Below are positions 16,548 to 24,769 of a stretch of 34,972 nucleotides of DNA, one piece after another; positions within the stretch are counted from its first letter, which is position 1; every line of letters starts with the position of its first letter. Origin of the DNA: Eubacterium sp. (GTDB lineage Bacteria > Bacillota > Clostridia > Lachnospirales > Lachnospiraceae); assembly GCA_017938215.1 (NCBI GenBank), contig JAGBBZ010000027.1:1-34972 (forward strand). The letters run 5' to 3'. A model generated the notes under the pieces. It searched no databases, had not been told where the DNA came from, and saw only the letters and a program-made list of their open reading frames with translations. The translations under genes were made by a program, and so were the position numbers.

Positions 16548-16937
16548 CTACTCCTCCCTCGACTGTTCCAAAAGATCGATGAGTTCCTGTACTTCCTTCT
16601 TCGAAAGTTTCTCCTGCTTCACCATGGTGGCAAGCATCAGACTGCCGTCTCCTGAGAAAAAGGCATCCTTGAAATTTTTGCTTTTCTCCCGGATACACTG
16701 CTCCTCCGTATACCGTGCCCGATAGTGATGTACCGTAGAATTCCGCTCATCCACCTCGTACTCCAGCACACCTTTTTTCACCAGACGATTGATCATCACT
16801 CGTACGGTCTGGGCCGAGATGCTTTTTACATCCGCCATTCCACTCACAAAATCTGCTGCCGTACAGGAACCCTTTTCCCATACCACCTTCATCAACAACC
16901 ATTCATTTTCTGTAATACTTGGAAATGTCTCTGCCAT
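16548..16937 (-). CDS. BlaI/MecI-family transcriptional repressor
   Basis: About 129 residues when started at 16937, where AAAGGAG lies 9 nt upstream and the family N-terminus (MAETFPSITENEWLLMKVVWEKG) begins. A longer frame to 17048 would run through its own operator. A winged-helix domain (SAQTVRVMINRLVKKGVLEYEVDERN...HHYRARYTEEQC) is followed by the dimerisation and cleavage region (about 85-129). BlaI/MecI proteins repress beta-lactamase or other cell-envelope genes and are cleaved through a BlaR1 sensor protease. No M56/BlaR1 gene or beta-lactamase is adjacent, so it is an orphan in this window. A perfect operator covers its transcription start, so it probably regulates itself. Confidence 0.9.
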   Translation of the reverse strand: MAETFPSITENEWLLMKVVWEKGSCTAADFVSGMADVKSISAQTVRVMINRLVKKGVLEYEVDERNSTVHHYRARYTEEQCIREKSKNFKDAFFSGDGSLMLATMVKQEKLSKKEVQELIDLLEQSREE

Positions 16938-16985
16938 TTTGTCAAACTCCTTTCCCTTATCGTGCAGTATCCTTGTTTTATAAGC

Positions 16986-17001
16986 GTTTACACTTGTAAA
17001 C
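16986..17001. promoter_or_regulatory. BlaI-type operator
   Basis: GTTTACACTTGTAAAC contains the TACA-NN-TGTA core of BlaI/MecI sites with 7-bp perfect arms. It lies 12 bp past the -10, over the expected transcription start. Confidence 0.8.
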
Positions 17002-17012
17002 ACCTTGGGTAT

Positions 17013-17041
17013 AATATACCATACCCCCATTCTCTTGTCAA
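17013..17041 (-). promoter_or_regulatory. blaI promoter
   Basis: TTGACA (17036-17041), 17-bp spacer, TATATT (17013-17018). A GAACCA/TGGTTC inverted repeat borders the -35 at about 17042-17060. Confidence 0.8.
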
Positions 17042-17093
17042 GAACCAAACAGTCTGGTTCCTACTCGATTTCGCTCACGAACATAACGCCCAA

Positions 17094-17134
17094 CAAAAAA
17101 GTAGCAACTGCATTCACCAGAACACAATTGCTAC
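17094..17134 (-). terminator. Terminator after the 153-residue membrane protein
   Basis: A 10-bp stem (17101-17110 with 17125-17134, one G-U pair) followed on the minus strand by TTTTTTG, immediately past the stop at 17140. Confidence 0.8.
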
Positions 17135-17139
17135 GTTTC

Positions 17140-17601
17140 TTATTTCTCGATATTTTTCAATGCTTTCAAGCGGATTTTCTCGAAAAATCCAAGCTTTTCC
17201 TCTGGGCTCAGCAAGTTATTACGAGAGCCTTTTACATCCATGATATAAATACCACTGAGAACCACTTTCAGCTCTTTTTTCACTGGGAGAAGCGGAAAAA
17301 TCTTCTCATCACACATCAAGGACATGATTTTCGGACCAATCTTCGCCTTTACAATCGGAACCTTGGAACGTCTCAAATATTTCGGCGTATTTTCCACAAT
17401 TACCTTCGGCAAACCGGCATCCTTCAGCCGCATTCGCTTTTTGTCTATAACCAGAATCGAAGCCACCTGCGCAGCTGCGTCCATCTGTCTCTTGGATTCT
17501 TCTTGCTTGCCTTGAAGTTTCTTACCTACAATAGATAAAACGATAAATACAATGAGAAGTACTGCCAGTACGATTCCCATCACAATCAAAAATGTTTTCA
17601 T
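17140..17601 (-). CDS. Membrane-anchored protein of unknown function
   Basis: 153 residues: one N-terminal transmembrane helix (MKTFLIVMGIVLAVLLIVFIVL), a short charged linker, then a basic domain of about 110 residues rich in Lys with phrases ILVIDKKRMRLKDAGLPKVIV and IYIMDVKGSRNNLLSPEEKLGFF. I recognise no family. The topology suggests a bitopic protein; the positive residues just after the helix favour the domain being cytoplasmic. It follows plsC by 72 bp, has a TATTGTATAA -10-like stretch in that gap, and is closed by a good terminator. It may share the vanY-plsC transcript. Confidence 0.7.
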   Translation of the reverse strand: MKTFLIVMGIVLAVLLIVFIVLSIVGKKLQGKQEESKRQMDAAAQVASILVIDKKRMRLKDAGLPKVIVENTPKYLRRSKVPIVKAKIGPKIMSLMCDEKIFPLLPVKKELKVVLSGIYIMDVKGSRNNLLSPEEKLGFFEKIRLKALKNIEK

Positions 17602-17673
17602 GTATTACCGTGCCTCACTTTCCTTTTTTTATACAATATGTATTCTACCATTTTTTTCTGGAATTGAAAAGAA

Positions 17674-18396
17674 CTATTTGTCGTACATTTTCTGAATCAC
17701 GCTCTGGACATACGCACCGATATGTTTTTTCTGCTCCTTATCCAACTGATTTGGATAAATCGGCTCACCATACTCGATGTAAATATCTCCCCCCTTAACC
17801 CAAGGGAGATGATCTTCGAAAATCTTTTCTGTATTTTTGATGCACACCGGTACAATCGGCGCATTGGTTTTGGTAGCAATCTTCATACTACCCTCTTTAA
17901 ATTCCAGCAACGTATCTGTGGCGTTTCGCGTTCCCTCTGGGGCAATGTAGATTGAATACCCATCCTTTACGAGCGAAATCGCTTTCAGGATAACACCCAT
18001 GTTCTGCTTGATATCTCCACGATCCATAAACAGACAATTCAGAAAATACATCCACTGCGCAATCATTGGGAACTTCTTAATCTCAATCTTGGATACGAAT
18101 GCCACCTGCACACCTGCTGACGCAATGGACGCATACGCGAAGATAATGTCATAAAAACTACGGTGATTCGCTGCAAACATAACCGGGGTATCCTTCGGAA
18201 TATTTTCAATTCCCGTTACATGCTTCCGACAACCGGATATAAACATCGTAATGTTAAATGCAACATATACAACCCGAATGGCAAATGCTGCAGCTGCTTT
18301 TTCATTGATTTTTCTTACAATGCACTCAATCAACAAAAGTGGAATGCTGATGACACATACGATAAAATAATAAAGTACAATAATTATCGTTCTCAA
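17674..18396 (-). CDS. plsC: 1-acyl-sn-glycerol-3-phosphate acyltransferase
   Basis: 240 residues. It adds the second acyl chain to lysophosphatidic acid at the membrane, giving phosphatidic acid. An N-terminal hydrophobic helix (IIIVLYYFIVCVISIPLLL) is followed by NHRSFYD (the NHX4D catalytic motif), FMDRGD and IAPEGTRN (the EGTR substrate motif), then IVPVCIKN. Genomes of this group often hold several PlsC homologues, so the exact acceptor is not certain. It begins 14 nt after vanY and is probably cotranscribed with it. Confidence 0.9.
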   Translation of the reverse strand: MRTIIIVLYYFIVCVISIPLLLIECIVRKINEKAAAAFAIRVVYVAFNITMFISGCRKHVTGIENIPKDTPVMFAANHRSFYDIIFAYASIASAGVQVAFVSKIEIKKFPMIAQWMYFLNCLFMDRGDIKQNMGVILKAISLVKDGYSIYIAPEGTRNATDTLLEFKEGSMKIATKTNAPIVPVCIKNTEKIFEDHLPWVKGGDIYIEYGEPIYPNQLDKEQKKHIGAYVQSVIQKMYDK

Positions 18397-18410
18397 CCTT
18401 TTCTTCCTCC

Positions 18411-19568
18411 TTACTGTCCTGTATGTTCATTTTGCGACGACGAATCTTCTTCCGGCAAAGGTGTCGGGGGTACCGGTTCACTCACAGGTGCCTTGGTCGG
18501 CTCCACTGGTGCCGCTGGTTTCTCAGGCTCAGATGGTGCCGCCGGCGCCGCTGGTACACTTACTTCCGGAGCCTTGGTACTTGTCGGCATCGCCGTTGTC
18601 GTTGGTTTATTCTCTGTTTTCTTAGACGAATCTTTGTCTTTTTTCTTCGTCTTTGACTTCTTTTCTTTCTCCGACTTTTCTTTCGGTTTCTTCTTCGGTT
18701 TCGGGGTAGCATAGGTTACGCTATCTGGATCTTCCACATCCACACGAGACTTGGTTTCTTCCTTCTCCGTCTCTTTCTTCATAGATTCAGCTACACCATA
18801 GTATTCTTCCATCGTCATATTATTTTCATAGAGATAAGTCGCCACCGTCTTCCCTACAAATCGAATGTGCCATGGCTCATAGCTATATCCTGTGATCTTG
18901 GCTTTTCCATATGGATAGCGAATGATATATCCATACAAATGTGCATGTTTTGCCAGCCATTTTCCTTCCTTGGTGTCACCAAAACTCTGGTCCAGTCGAT
19001 ACGCCACACTTTTGGCAGAAACGTCAATCGTAAGCCCCGTCTGATGCTCACTACTTCCTGGCTTGGCAGACACCGCATTCGTAGCCTCCACGCCCCTCGT
19101 AGCCACATTTCGATCGTAAATCTGTTTTTGGCGAGCATAGGAACGATATCCAGACACACCATACAAAATCACGCCTTCCTTTTCTCCAGCCTTAAACAGC
19201 CTTTCCAGCGCATCTGCCGCCACCTTTCGCATCTTTCGCTTATCCGAAGAATAGGAAAAACTAAAACGCACCTTCGGTTCCACCAAATGTGCTGGTACAT
19301 ATGTGGATGGCAATAAATATTTGCGATTCACCAGCACCGTCTTGCTACTCGGAATCGTATCCAATGGAACGGTTTGATTATCTGCTAGTATAGAACTCAA
19401 ATCCTCCGGCAAAAGAGAGTCCTCCTCATCTTCCATATCATTATAATAATATTCATAAGTCAATGTATTGTTATCCTCACTTTGGTGCTGTGGCTTTGCC
19501 GGATTCAAAATAATGGAAGCCGCAAACACAAAAAAGAGTATAATTCCAATTCGTAAAAACCTCTTCAT
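18411..19568 (-). CDS. VanY-type D-alanyl-D-alanine carboxypeptidase (M15B)
   Basis: 385 residues, exported: the N-terminal helix MKRFLRIGIILFFVFAASIILN is a signal peptide or anchor. The catalytic domain (about 95-260) has YGVSGYRSYARQ, the zinc-site SSEHQTGLTIDVS (HX6D) and EPWHIRF (second His), as in VanY/DacB peptidases that trim the last D-Ala of wall stem peptides. The final ~100 residues are a low-complexity tail, first Lys/Glu-rich (KPKKKPKEKSEKEKK) and then Pro/Ala/Thr-rich, probably spanning the cell wall. It lies upstream of plsC with a 14-nt gap. No van cluster is nearby, so this is routine wall remodelling rather than vancomycin resistance. Confidence 0.9.
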   Translation of the reverse strand: MKRFLRIGIILFFVFAASIILNPAKPQHQSEDNNTLTYEYYYNDMEDEEDSLLPEDLSSILADNQTVPLDTIPSSKTVLVNRKYLLPSTYVPAHLVEPKVRFSFSYSSDKRKMRKVAADALERLFKAGEKEGVILYGVSGYRSYARQKQIYDRNVATRGVEATNAVSAKPGSSEHQTGLTIDVSAKSVAYRLDQSFGDTKEGKWLAKHAHLYGYIIRYPYGKAKITGYSYEPWHIRFVGKTVATYLYENNMTMEEYYGVAESMKKETEKEETKSRVDVEDPDSVTYATPKPKKKPKEKSEKEKKSKTKKKDKDSSKKTENKPTTTAMPTSTKAPEVSVPAAPAAPSEPEKPAAPVEPTKAPVSEPVPPTPLPEEDSSSQNEHTGQ

Positions 19569-19630
19569 GGTTCCCTCCTGAAGTTTGGCACTGTCATTAT
19601 TTTCTCGTTATAAAGACAGCCTAACAAGAA

Positions 19631-19660
19631 TTATACTCTGATACACTATGAAAAGTCAAT
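19631..19660 (-). promoter_or_regulatory. vanY-plsC promoter
   Basis: TTGACT (19655-19660), 18-bp spacer, perfect TATAAT (19631-19636). The -35 lies within a weak GAAAAG/CTTTTC hairpin that may end the queT transcript. Confidence 0.75.
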
Positions 19661-19667
19661 TAGCTTT

Positions 19668-20162
19668 TCAATTATTCACTTGAAAGATATTTTTTCCATT
19701 TTTATTCACCCCATGCAAAAGCATCATTCCCAAAACTCCACAGGATATCACTTCTCCGACTCCCACCGTAAACATCAAGTACGGAATCGCCGCTGGAATC
19801 CCATAGGCTATGCGAAGCACCCACGGAACGATGAGCGTATTCGCCACAATCGGCGGAACTGGTGCCAGCCATTTGAATCGCCGCAGGGCATAGGTTCCCA
19901 CTGCCCCCAAAAACGTGGCTAGGGTTCCAAAGAGAACATCCAGTGGCATGCACTGGGTCAATATATTGCTCAAAAAACAACCAATGGTAAGTCCCGGAAT
20001 CGCCGCCGGGGTAAAGAATGGCAAAATGGTAAGCGCTTCTGAAAATCTCACCTGTATGTCTCGATTGGCGAGACCTAGCATATTTGCCACATACGTTAAC
20101 ACGACATAAAGAGCAGCAATCATCGCTGCCTGACAGATTATAATTATTTTTTTGCTTTTCAT
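19668..20162 (-). CDS. queT: QueT-family queuosine-precursor ECF transporter S component
   Basis: 164 residues from the ATG at 20162, which has AAGGAGAG 4 nt upstream; longer in-frame readings have no support and would cross the riboswitch. About five to six membrane helices. The family signature IQVRFSEALTILPFFTPAAIPGLTIGCFLSN is clear. QueT is the substrate-binding membrane subunit that takes up queuosine precursors such as preQ1 or queuine, using shared ECF energising subunits, which are not in the window. A preQ1-I aptamer lies directly before the ribosome binding site, which supports the assignment independently. Confidence 0.92.
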   Translation of the reverse strand: MKSKKIIIICQAAMIAALYVVLTYVANMLGLANRDIQVRFSEALTILPFFTPAAIPGLTIGCFLSNILTQCMPLDVLFGTLATFLGAVGTYALRRFKWLAPVPPIVANTLIVPWVLRIAYGIPAAIPYLMFTVGVGEVISCGVLGMMLLHGVNKNGKNIFQVNN

Positions 20163-20171
20163 TTTTTCTCT

Positions 20172-20211
20172 CCTTAGTTTTGTTTTACGTGTGGATGGTT
20201 TCGAACACACG
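20172..20211 (-). promoter_or_regulatory. preQ1-I riboswitch controlling queT
   Basis: Stem CGTGTG (20211-20206) pairs with CACACG (20193-20188) around a 12-nt loop starting TTC and containing ACC. An A-rich tail TAAAACAAAACTAAGG (20187-20172) runs into the Shine-Dalgarno. This matches the class I fold known from B. subtilis queC: a short stem, a 12-nt loop starting UUC, and a tail ending AACUAAGG. Since the tail contains the ribosome binding site, ligand binding would block translation of queT. A GC hairpin (20215-20231) lies just upstream. Confidence 0.8.
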
Positions 20212-20248
20212 GATTGCCGGGTCATCCGGCATAACGACACAGAGCCGA

Positions 20249-20509
20249 CTAGCTCTGAGCCGCTGCTTCTCTTGCTGCTACAACCGCTTTCGCAAGCTGG
20301 TCTGCACAAGAAGTATCCTTGAAACCGCACTGGATACCGGAACATTTTTCATGAATCTGATCCACTGTCAGCCCATCTACCAAGATTGGAATGGCTTTCA
20401 AGTTTCCATCGCAACCGCCATAAAATTTCACATTAGTAATGACGTCGCCGTTGATTTCAAGATCAATCTGCTGTGCGCAGGTTCCTTTGGTCTTATAGGA
20501 AAATTTCAT
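20249..20509 (-). CDS. TSCPD domain protein (TIGR03905 type)
   Basis: 86 residues from ATG 20509, with GGAGG 8 nt upstream. It is a small, soluble protein with the TSCPD-domain phrase GDVITNVKFYGGCDGNLKAI and four Cys in total, including CSGIQCGFKDTSC. The domain also occurs at the end of some ribonucleotide reductases; the function of the stand-alone form is unknown. It precedes queT, probably in one transcript with the riboswitch in between. A CAGAGC/GCTCTG hairpin overlaps its stop. Confidence 0.85.
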   Translation of the reverse strand: MKFSYKTKGTCAQQIDLEINGDVITNVKFYGGCDGNLKAIPILVDGLTVDQIHEKCSGIQCGFKDTSCADQLAKAVVAAREAAAQS

Positions 20510-20541
20510 TGATTTCACCTCCGTTTCTCATAACTTCTCTT

Positions 20542-20571
20542 AGTATACATCACTTCACAGTTTTTCGTCAA
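20542..20571 (-). promoter_or_regulatory. Promoter of the TSCPD-queT unit
   Basis: TTGACG (20566-20571), 18-bp spacer, TATACT (20542-20547), divergent from the DUF1292 promoter 20 bp away. Confidence 0.65.
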
Positions 20572-20590
20572 CGCTGATTTTAGGTTTGTT

Positions 20591-20619
20591 TTGACAGTTT
20601 TCTGGCAATATGATATGAT
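20591..20619 (+). promoter_or_regulatory. Promoter of the DUF1292-lipoprotein unit
   Basis: TTGACA (20591-20596), 17-bp spacer, TATGAT (20614-20619). TAGCGC/GTGCTA (about 20629-20644) can form a small hairpin at the transcript start. Confidence 0.8.
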
Positions 20620-20682
20620 TTATATTGCTAGCGCAAATGTGCTAAAATAGAAAACAATGAAATCATTAAGGAGGATACAAAC

Positions 20683-21027
20683 ATGGCAGATTTTAACTTG
20701 GAAGATATAGAAGAAATGACCGTCGAGCTTGAACTCGAGGACGGAAGCAAACTGGAATGTGAAGTCATTTATATCTTTGAGTGGAATGGAGATGATTACG
20801 CAGCTCTGACACCAACGGACGAAGAGATTGAAGAATTGTACTTCTTTGGCATCGCCATTCATGACAACGGCGGACAGCCGGAAATCGAACTTCTTCAGAT
20901 TGAAGACGAAGAGACATTGGAAGCCATCGCAGATGCATTTGATGAAATGCTTGACGAAGAAGAATTTGAAGATGATGAAGAAGATGCAAAATGGGATGAA
21001 TTCATCAACAAAAAATTAGAGGACTAA
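20683..21027 (+). CDS. DUF1292 protein
   Basis: 114 residues, very acidic (Asp/Glu-rich C-terminus EDDEEDAKWDEF). It matches the DUF1292 pattern common in Firmicutes: ELEDGSKLECEVIYIFEWNGDDYAALTP then ELLQIEDEETLEAIADAFDEML. It is small, soluble and of unknown function. AGGAGG precedes the ATG. It is followed 23 bp later by a lipoprotein gene with its own AGGAGG, so the two are probably cotranscribed. Confidence 0.85.
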   Translation: MADFNLEDIEEMTVELELEDGSKLECEVIYIFEWNGDDYAALTPTDEEIEELYFFGIAIHDNGGQPEIELLQIEDEETLEAIADAFDEMLDEEEFEDDEEDAKWDEFINKKLED

Positions 21028-21050
21028 GGAAAACTTTTAAGGAGGATCAT

Positions 21051-21647
21051 ATGAGAAAATCAGCAATTGCACTTGCTTTGTGCACATCACTTTTTATCAC
21101 TGGATGTTCCAGTGACCAAGTAACAGAAACATTGAATAAAGCTGCAGATCAGGTTGCCACCATGACGGAAACCACCGCTGCGCCAGTTGCAACACCAGCT
21201 CCTACACCAGCTTCTACGGAAACCGAGATGAAGCTTGGCAAAAAGGGAACTGTCGGAAACTGGGATATCAAGGTGAAAAAGGCTGAAGTTAAGAAGAAAA
21301 TCAAAAACGGAAGCTATCGTTACTTTGATCCAGGCAAAGGCAATCGTTTCGTCGTTGTGTCTGTTTCCGCTAAGAACAATGGTGAGGAAGCAGAACAGTT
21401 TCTTCCTCTTATGGGATTTGAAGGTAAAATGGTAACTGCTGTATTAATCGATGAAAGTGGCGAGGAATATAAAGCAACACAGCTTATCGCTTATTCCAAA
21501 GACTTGACAACACGTTCCATTAAACCGAATAAAACGGAAAGTGGCGTTGTCGCTTTCCAAGTTCCGAAAAAAGCTGCAAAGAGCTTAAAGAAGCTTACTT
21601 TGAAAATCGGGACAAGCAATGATGCACTTGTTTATACATTGAAATAA
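21051..21647 (+). CDS. DUF4352-like lipoprotein
   Basis: 198 residues. Signal peptide with lipobox FITGC (Cys about 19), then a Thr/Pro/Ala-rich linker (about 35-58), then an immunoglobulin-like DUF4352 domain: KKGTVGNWDIKVKKAEV, GNRFVVVSVSAKNNGEEA, IDESGEEYKA and KPNKTESGVVAFQVP. These lipoproteins are anchored outside the membrane; their partners are generally unknown. It probably shares a transcript with the DUF1292 gene, and a TATACT -10-like site (21658-21663) just downstream may serve the phosphorylase gene. Confidence 0.85.
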   Translation: MRKSAIALALCTSLFITGCSSDQVTETLNKAADQVATMTETTAAPVATPAPTPASTETEMKLGKKGTVGNWDIKVKKAEVKKKIKNGSYRYFDPGKGNRFVVVSVSAKNNGEEAEQFLPLMGFEGKMVTAVLIDESGEEYKATQLIAYSKDLTTRSIKPNKTESGVVAFQVPKKAAKSLKKLTLKIGTSNDALVYTLK

Positions 21648-21699
21648 TTTTTTGTGCTATACTTATTTCCAAGAAAAGCATTTTGATTGGAGGGGTTGT

Positions 21700-23004
21700 A
21701 TGGAACGATTTGTAGACGTCATTCATAAGAAAAAGATAGGATACGAACTTTCCGATTCGGAAATTGAAAATATGATTCATGGTTACTGTGACGGCACCAT
21801 CCCCGACTACCAGATGTCAGCCATGCTGATGGCAATCTGCTTCAATGGTTTGAGTGACCGTGAATTGACGACACTCACTCTCGCCATGCGAGATTCTGGT
21901 CAGATCAATGACCTGTCTCAGATTCCCGGCATCAAGGTAGACAAACATAGCACCGGCGGTGTCGGCGATAAAACCACACTGATTATCGGACCCGTGGTTG
22001 CAGCCTGTGGAATTCCCATCGCAAAAATGAGTGGCCGAGGCCTTGGCTTCACTGGTGGAACCATTGACAAACTGGAATCCATCCCTGGTTTTCGCACCGA
22101 CTTAAGCAACGAAGACTTTTTCCGCGCCGTGCAGACCGCCGGCATTTGCGTCAATGGACAAACTGCGGATTTGGCACCGGCAGATAAACTGATCTATGCA
22201 TTGAGAGATGTGACTGCCACCGTGGAGAGCATTCCACTCATCGCCGCATCCATCATGAGCAAAAAGCTGGCAGCGGGAAGCGACTGTATCGTGCTGGACG
22301 TCACCACTGGAAACGGTGCCTTTATTAAGGACTACGAACAGTCTCTGGAACTGGCACAGAAAATGGTTACCATCGGTAACAATGCTGGAAAAACCACCAT
22401 TGCCCAGCTCACTTCCATGGACGAACCTCTTGGCTTTGCTATTGGTAACAATCTAGAAGTTAAGGAAGCCATCGACGCACTCCACGGCAATGGTCCGGAA
22501 GATCTTATGCAAGTGTGCTATTCGCTGGCTGCACACATGATTTCTTTAGGGAAAAATATTTCCTACGAACAAGCAGAAAAGGAAGCCCGAGAAGCCATTG
22601 AAAGTGGCCGTGCTTGGGATGTATTTTTAAAAATGGTGGCAGGACAGGGAGGAGACATCTCTTATATGGAACACCCGAACACTCTGCCGCAAGCTCCTAT
22701 TGTACTGGAGTACCAAAGCCCATCCGACGGATATATCACTTTCATGGATACGGAAGGATTTGGTAATGTAGCAGGTATCCTTGGCGCAGGTCGAAGCAAA
22801 AAAGAAGATGCCGTAGACTTTACCGCCGGCATCGTTTTGCAACACAAAATCAATGATTTTGTCAAGGAAGGTGAGGTTTTGGCAACCCTTTATACATCCG
22901 ACCAAACTCGTGGCGCTACCGCCCTGAGTAAAATCAAAAATTGTTATGAACTCTCCGCAGAACCCGGAAAACCGATTCGTCTAATCGGAGATGTGATACG
23001 ATAA
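21700..23004 (+). CDS. pdp: Pyrimidine-nucleoside phosphorylase
   Basis: 434 residues. It splits uridine, deoxyuridine or thymidine with phosphate into base plus (deoxy)ribose 1-phosphate; a cytoplasmic salvage enzyme. ATG 21700 with GGAGG is preferred over the earlier in-frame ATG 21652, since MERFVDVIHKKKIGYELS is the family N-terminus. The signature KHSTGGVGDKTTL (phosphate site), SGRGLGFTGGTIDKLESIPGF and the C-terminal PYNP domain (DFTAGIVLQHKINDFVKEGEVLATLY) are all present. No other nucleoside-salvage genes are adjacent. A strong terminator follows. Confidence 0.96.
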   Translation: MERFVDVIHKKKIGYELSDSEIENMIHGYCDGTIPDYQMSAMLMAICFNGLSDRELTTLTLAMRDSGQINDLSQIPGIKVDKHSTGGVGDKTTLIIGPVVAACGIPIAKMSGRGLGFTGGTIDKLESIPGFRTDLSNEDFFRAVQTAGICVNGQTADLAPADKLIYALRDVTATVESIPLIAASIMSKKLAAGSDCIVLDVTTGNGAFIKDYEQSLELAQKMVTIGNNAGKTTIAQLTSMDEPLGFAIGNNLEVKEAIDALHGNGPEDLMQVCYSLAAHMISLGKNISYEQAEKEAREAIESGRAWDVFLKMVAGQGGDISYMEHPNTLPQAPIVLEYQSPSDGYITFMDTEGFGNVAGILGAGRSKKEDAVDFTAGIVLQHKINDFVKEGEVLATLYTSDQTRGATALSKIKNCYELSAEPGKPIRLIGDVIR

Positions 23005-23025
23005 TGAAATGACAGTAACATAGTA

Positions 23026-23057
23026 AAAAATCAGGTGCTTTGCTGCACCTGATTTTT
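23026..23057. terminator. Bidirectional terminator between pdp and the chemotaxis gene
   Basis: AAAAATCAGGTGC (23026-23038) pairs perfectly with GCACCTGATTTTT (23045-23057). The T and A runs serve both convergent genes. Confidence 0.9.
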
Positions 23058-23064
23058 ATTTATA

Positions 23065-24345
23065 TTACAGTGTAAATTTGCCTACATACTCTCGCAATGA
23101 GCTTGAACATTCTACTGTCTCCTCGTTCAAGGAACTAATCTCAGCAGAATTCTCCAACATAGCAATGGTGTCATCTGCTATGGCTGCGCTCTCCTTCGCT
23201 CCCTCATCACTCTTCTGTGCAATCTGACGAATCATCTCTGTCATCTCACTAACATCCGTAAGTGCTCGCTCTGTGGTGCTACTCAAAGAATCCACCAATG
23301 ACTCTACATACTCTGCATCCTTCTGGTACTGATCTCCTGTCTCCACCAAATCACGATACGCATCCATAACGGATGTATTGAAGAAATCAAGAACGACCTC
23401 GGATGTCTCAATCAAACTATTTACAGACTCTGTAACCGATGCTGCCACATTTTGAATCTTCTCAACTGCTTCGGAAGATGCTTCGGACAAATCCGTGATC
23501 TCCATGGCTACTACCGCAAAACCTTGTCCGCTTTCACCAGCTCGTGCTGCCTCGATAGAAGCATTGATTGCAAGCAAGTTTGTCTGATTTGTAATGTTAC
23601 GAATCGTCTCGGTAAGCACCTGAATCTGCTCGATATTACGGGACGCCTCGATGGCTTCCTTCATACGCTCACCGCTTCCCTTCAGAATGCGATTTGCATT
23701 ATTACGAGATTCCTTCGCACGAACTTGAAGTTTCTCTGCGCGATCGCTGATTTTCTCTACTTCCGCAGCCCCATCCTGTGCCTTCTGCGCAACGCCCTTC
23801 ATAAACTCTTCAATGTTATCCGTAGACACATCCAAATCATGCATTACCGCAGCAGTCTGCTCCAATCCATTGGAAACCTCTCGTGTCAAACCTGATAATT
23901 TCTCTAGCTTTCCAGACAATTCTTCGCTCATATAAGAAGTTTCGCCAACGGTCTCATCAATGTTGCACGCCACTTCACTGACTTCAGAAACCATCTCTTG
24001 AACGGTCTCCGTCACAGCCTTCGTCGCCTTCGCAAGACTTCCAATCTCGTCCTTTTTCTTCCACATTTTGGTCGGCATCTCATTGGTAAAATCTCTTGCT
24101 GCAATTGCTTTCATCTGCTTCTCGATTTCCTGCATCCGTCCGAACATTTTATTCGCAAAACGAATGGTAAGAAAGATTCCCAACGCGATCGCCACCACAA
24201 ATACAATTATCATAGGCACCAGCAATGCCACTAAGTTAACCCCTTCCATGCCATTGGCACTAATACATACCGCAACGACAGACAAAACAGCCGCCAATGC
24301 CAATACACTACTCATCATAAAAATAAGTTTTTGTTTCATCTTCAT
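23065..24345 (-). CDS. Methyl-accepting chemotaxis-like protein
   Basis: About 426 residues from ATG 24345, with GGAGG 8 nt upstream. Two N-terminal membrane helices (about 5-28 and 37-60) are separated by only a few residues, so there is no extracellular ligand domain. A HAMP-like stretch (about 60-115) and a cytoplasmic coiled-coil signalling domain follow, whose hairpin tip reads [29 protein letters not shown]. The tip differs downstream from the usual core ([17 protein letters not shown]). No che or flagellar genes are adjacent. It may sense the membrane state or signal from within the cell; it is followed by the shared terminator. Confidence 0.88.
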   Translation of the reverse strand: MKMKQKLIFMMSSVLALAAVLSVVAVCISANGMEGVNLVALLVPMIIVFVVAIALGIFLTIRFANKMFGRMQEIEKQMKAIAARDFTNEMPTKMWKKKDEIGSLAKATKAVTETVQEMVSEVSEVACNIDETVGETSYMSEELSGKLEKLSGLTREVSNGLEQTAAVMHDLDVSTDNIEEFMKGVAQKAQDGAAEVEKISDRAEKLQVRAKESRNNANRILKGSGERMKEAIEASRNIEQIQVLTETIRNITNQTNLLAINASIEAARAGESGQGFAVVAMEITDLSEASSEAVEKIQNVAASVTESVNSLIETSEVVLDFFNTSVMDAYRDLVETGDQYQKDAEYVESLVDSLSSTTERALTDVSEMTEMIRQIAQKSDEGAKESAAIADDTIAMLENSAEISSLNEETVECSSSLREYVGKFTL

Positions 24346-24390
24346 AAGCAAATCCTCCATCATGTTTTTTCCGCATCAGATATTTCATCC

Positions 24391-24419
24391 ATTGTAGCAT
24401 AATTCGGCATTTTTTTCAA
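24391..24419 (-). promoter_or_regulatory. Promoter of the chemotaxis-like gene
   Basis: TTGAAA (24414-24419), 17-bp spacer, TACAAT (24391-24396). The -35 overlaps the end of the upstream coding region. Confidence 0.65.
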
Positions 24420-24751
24420 GTATCATCTCGCACAGCATCGTAGTATTCATACAATTTTTGCACCCCATTTTCCAAGATATAATAATGCCTTACATACGGA
24501 ATCAAAAGCACAAAAAACATCAAGCAGAGCGCCAGCACCGCCCACTCCTGAATCAAGAGATTAGCAAGAATTGACATCACTGCCAAAATCGCAAATAACA
24601 CCGTAACGATCAGATGAATCAGGCGCTCATGCTGAAAAAACTGAATCTGCACCAGCATCTCCGCCAATGTCGCTTCCTTGTCCGTTACCTTCGCCTCACC
24701 TTCGGCATAGCTTCGGTATAATTCCAAATACTTCTTTAGTCGTTTTTCCAT
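24416..24751 (-). CDS. Small two-helix membrane protein
   Basis: 111 residues: an acidic/basic N-terminal helix (MEKRLKKYLELYRSYAEGEAKV), two close membrane helices (about 45-63 and 68-86), then a short tail YILENGVQKLYEYYDAVRD. I recognise no characterised family. It starts 18 nt after the tmcAL stop, so the two genes are very likely cotranscribed. Confidence 0.75.
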   Translation of the reverse strand: MEKRLKKYLELYRSYAEGEAKVTDKEATLAEMLVQIQFFQHERLIHLIVTVLFAILAVMSILANLLIQEWAVLALCLMFFVLLIPYVRHYYILENGVQKLYEYYDAVRDDT

Positions 24752-24769
24752 CGGTATCCTCCATTCCTT

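Noticed and set aside
17630-17644. TACA-ATA-TGTA as a second BlaI site
   Set aside because: The spacer is 3 nt rather than 2, and the sequence is better explained as an AT-rich -10 region.
18411-18720. Repetitive Pro/Ala/Thr and Lys codons as a separate repeat element
   Set aside because: They are the in-frame low-complexity wall-spanning tail of the VanY protein.
18411-19568. Vancomycin-resistance role for the VanY-type gene
   Set aside because: No vanH, vanA/B/C, vanX or vanRS genes lie nearby; the protein fits ordinary peptidoglycan trimming.
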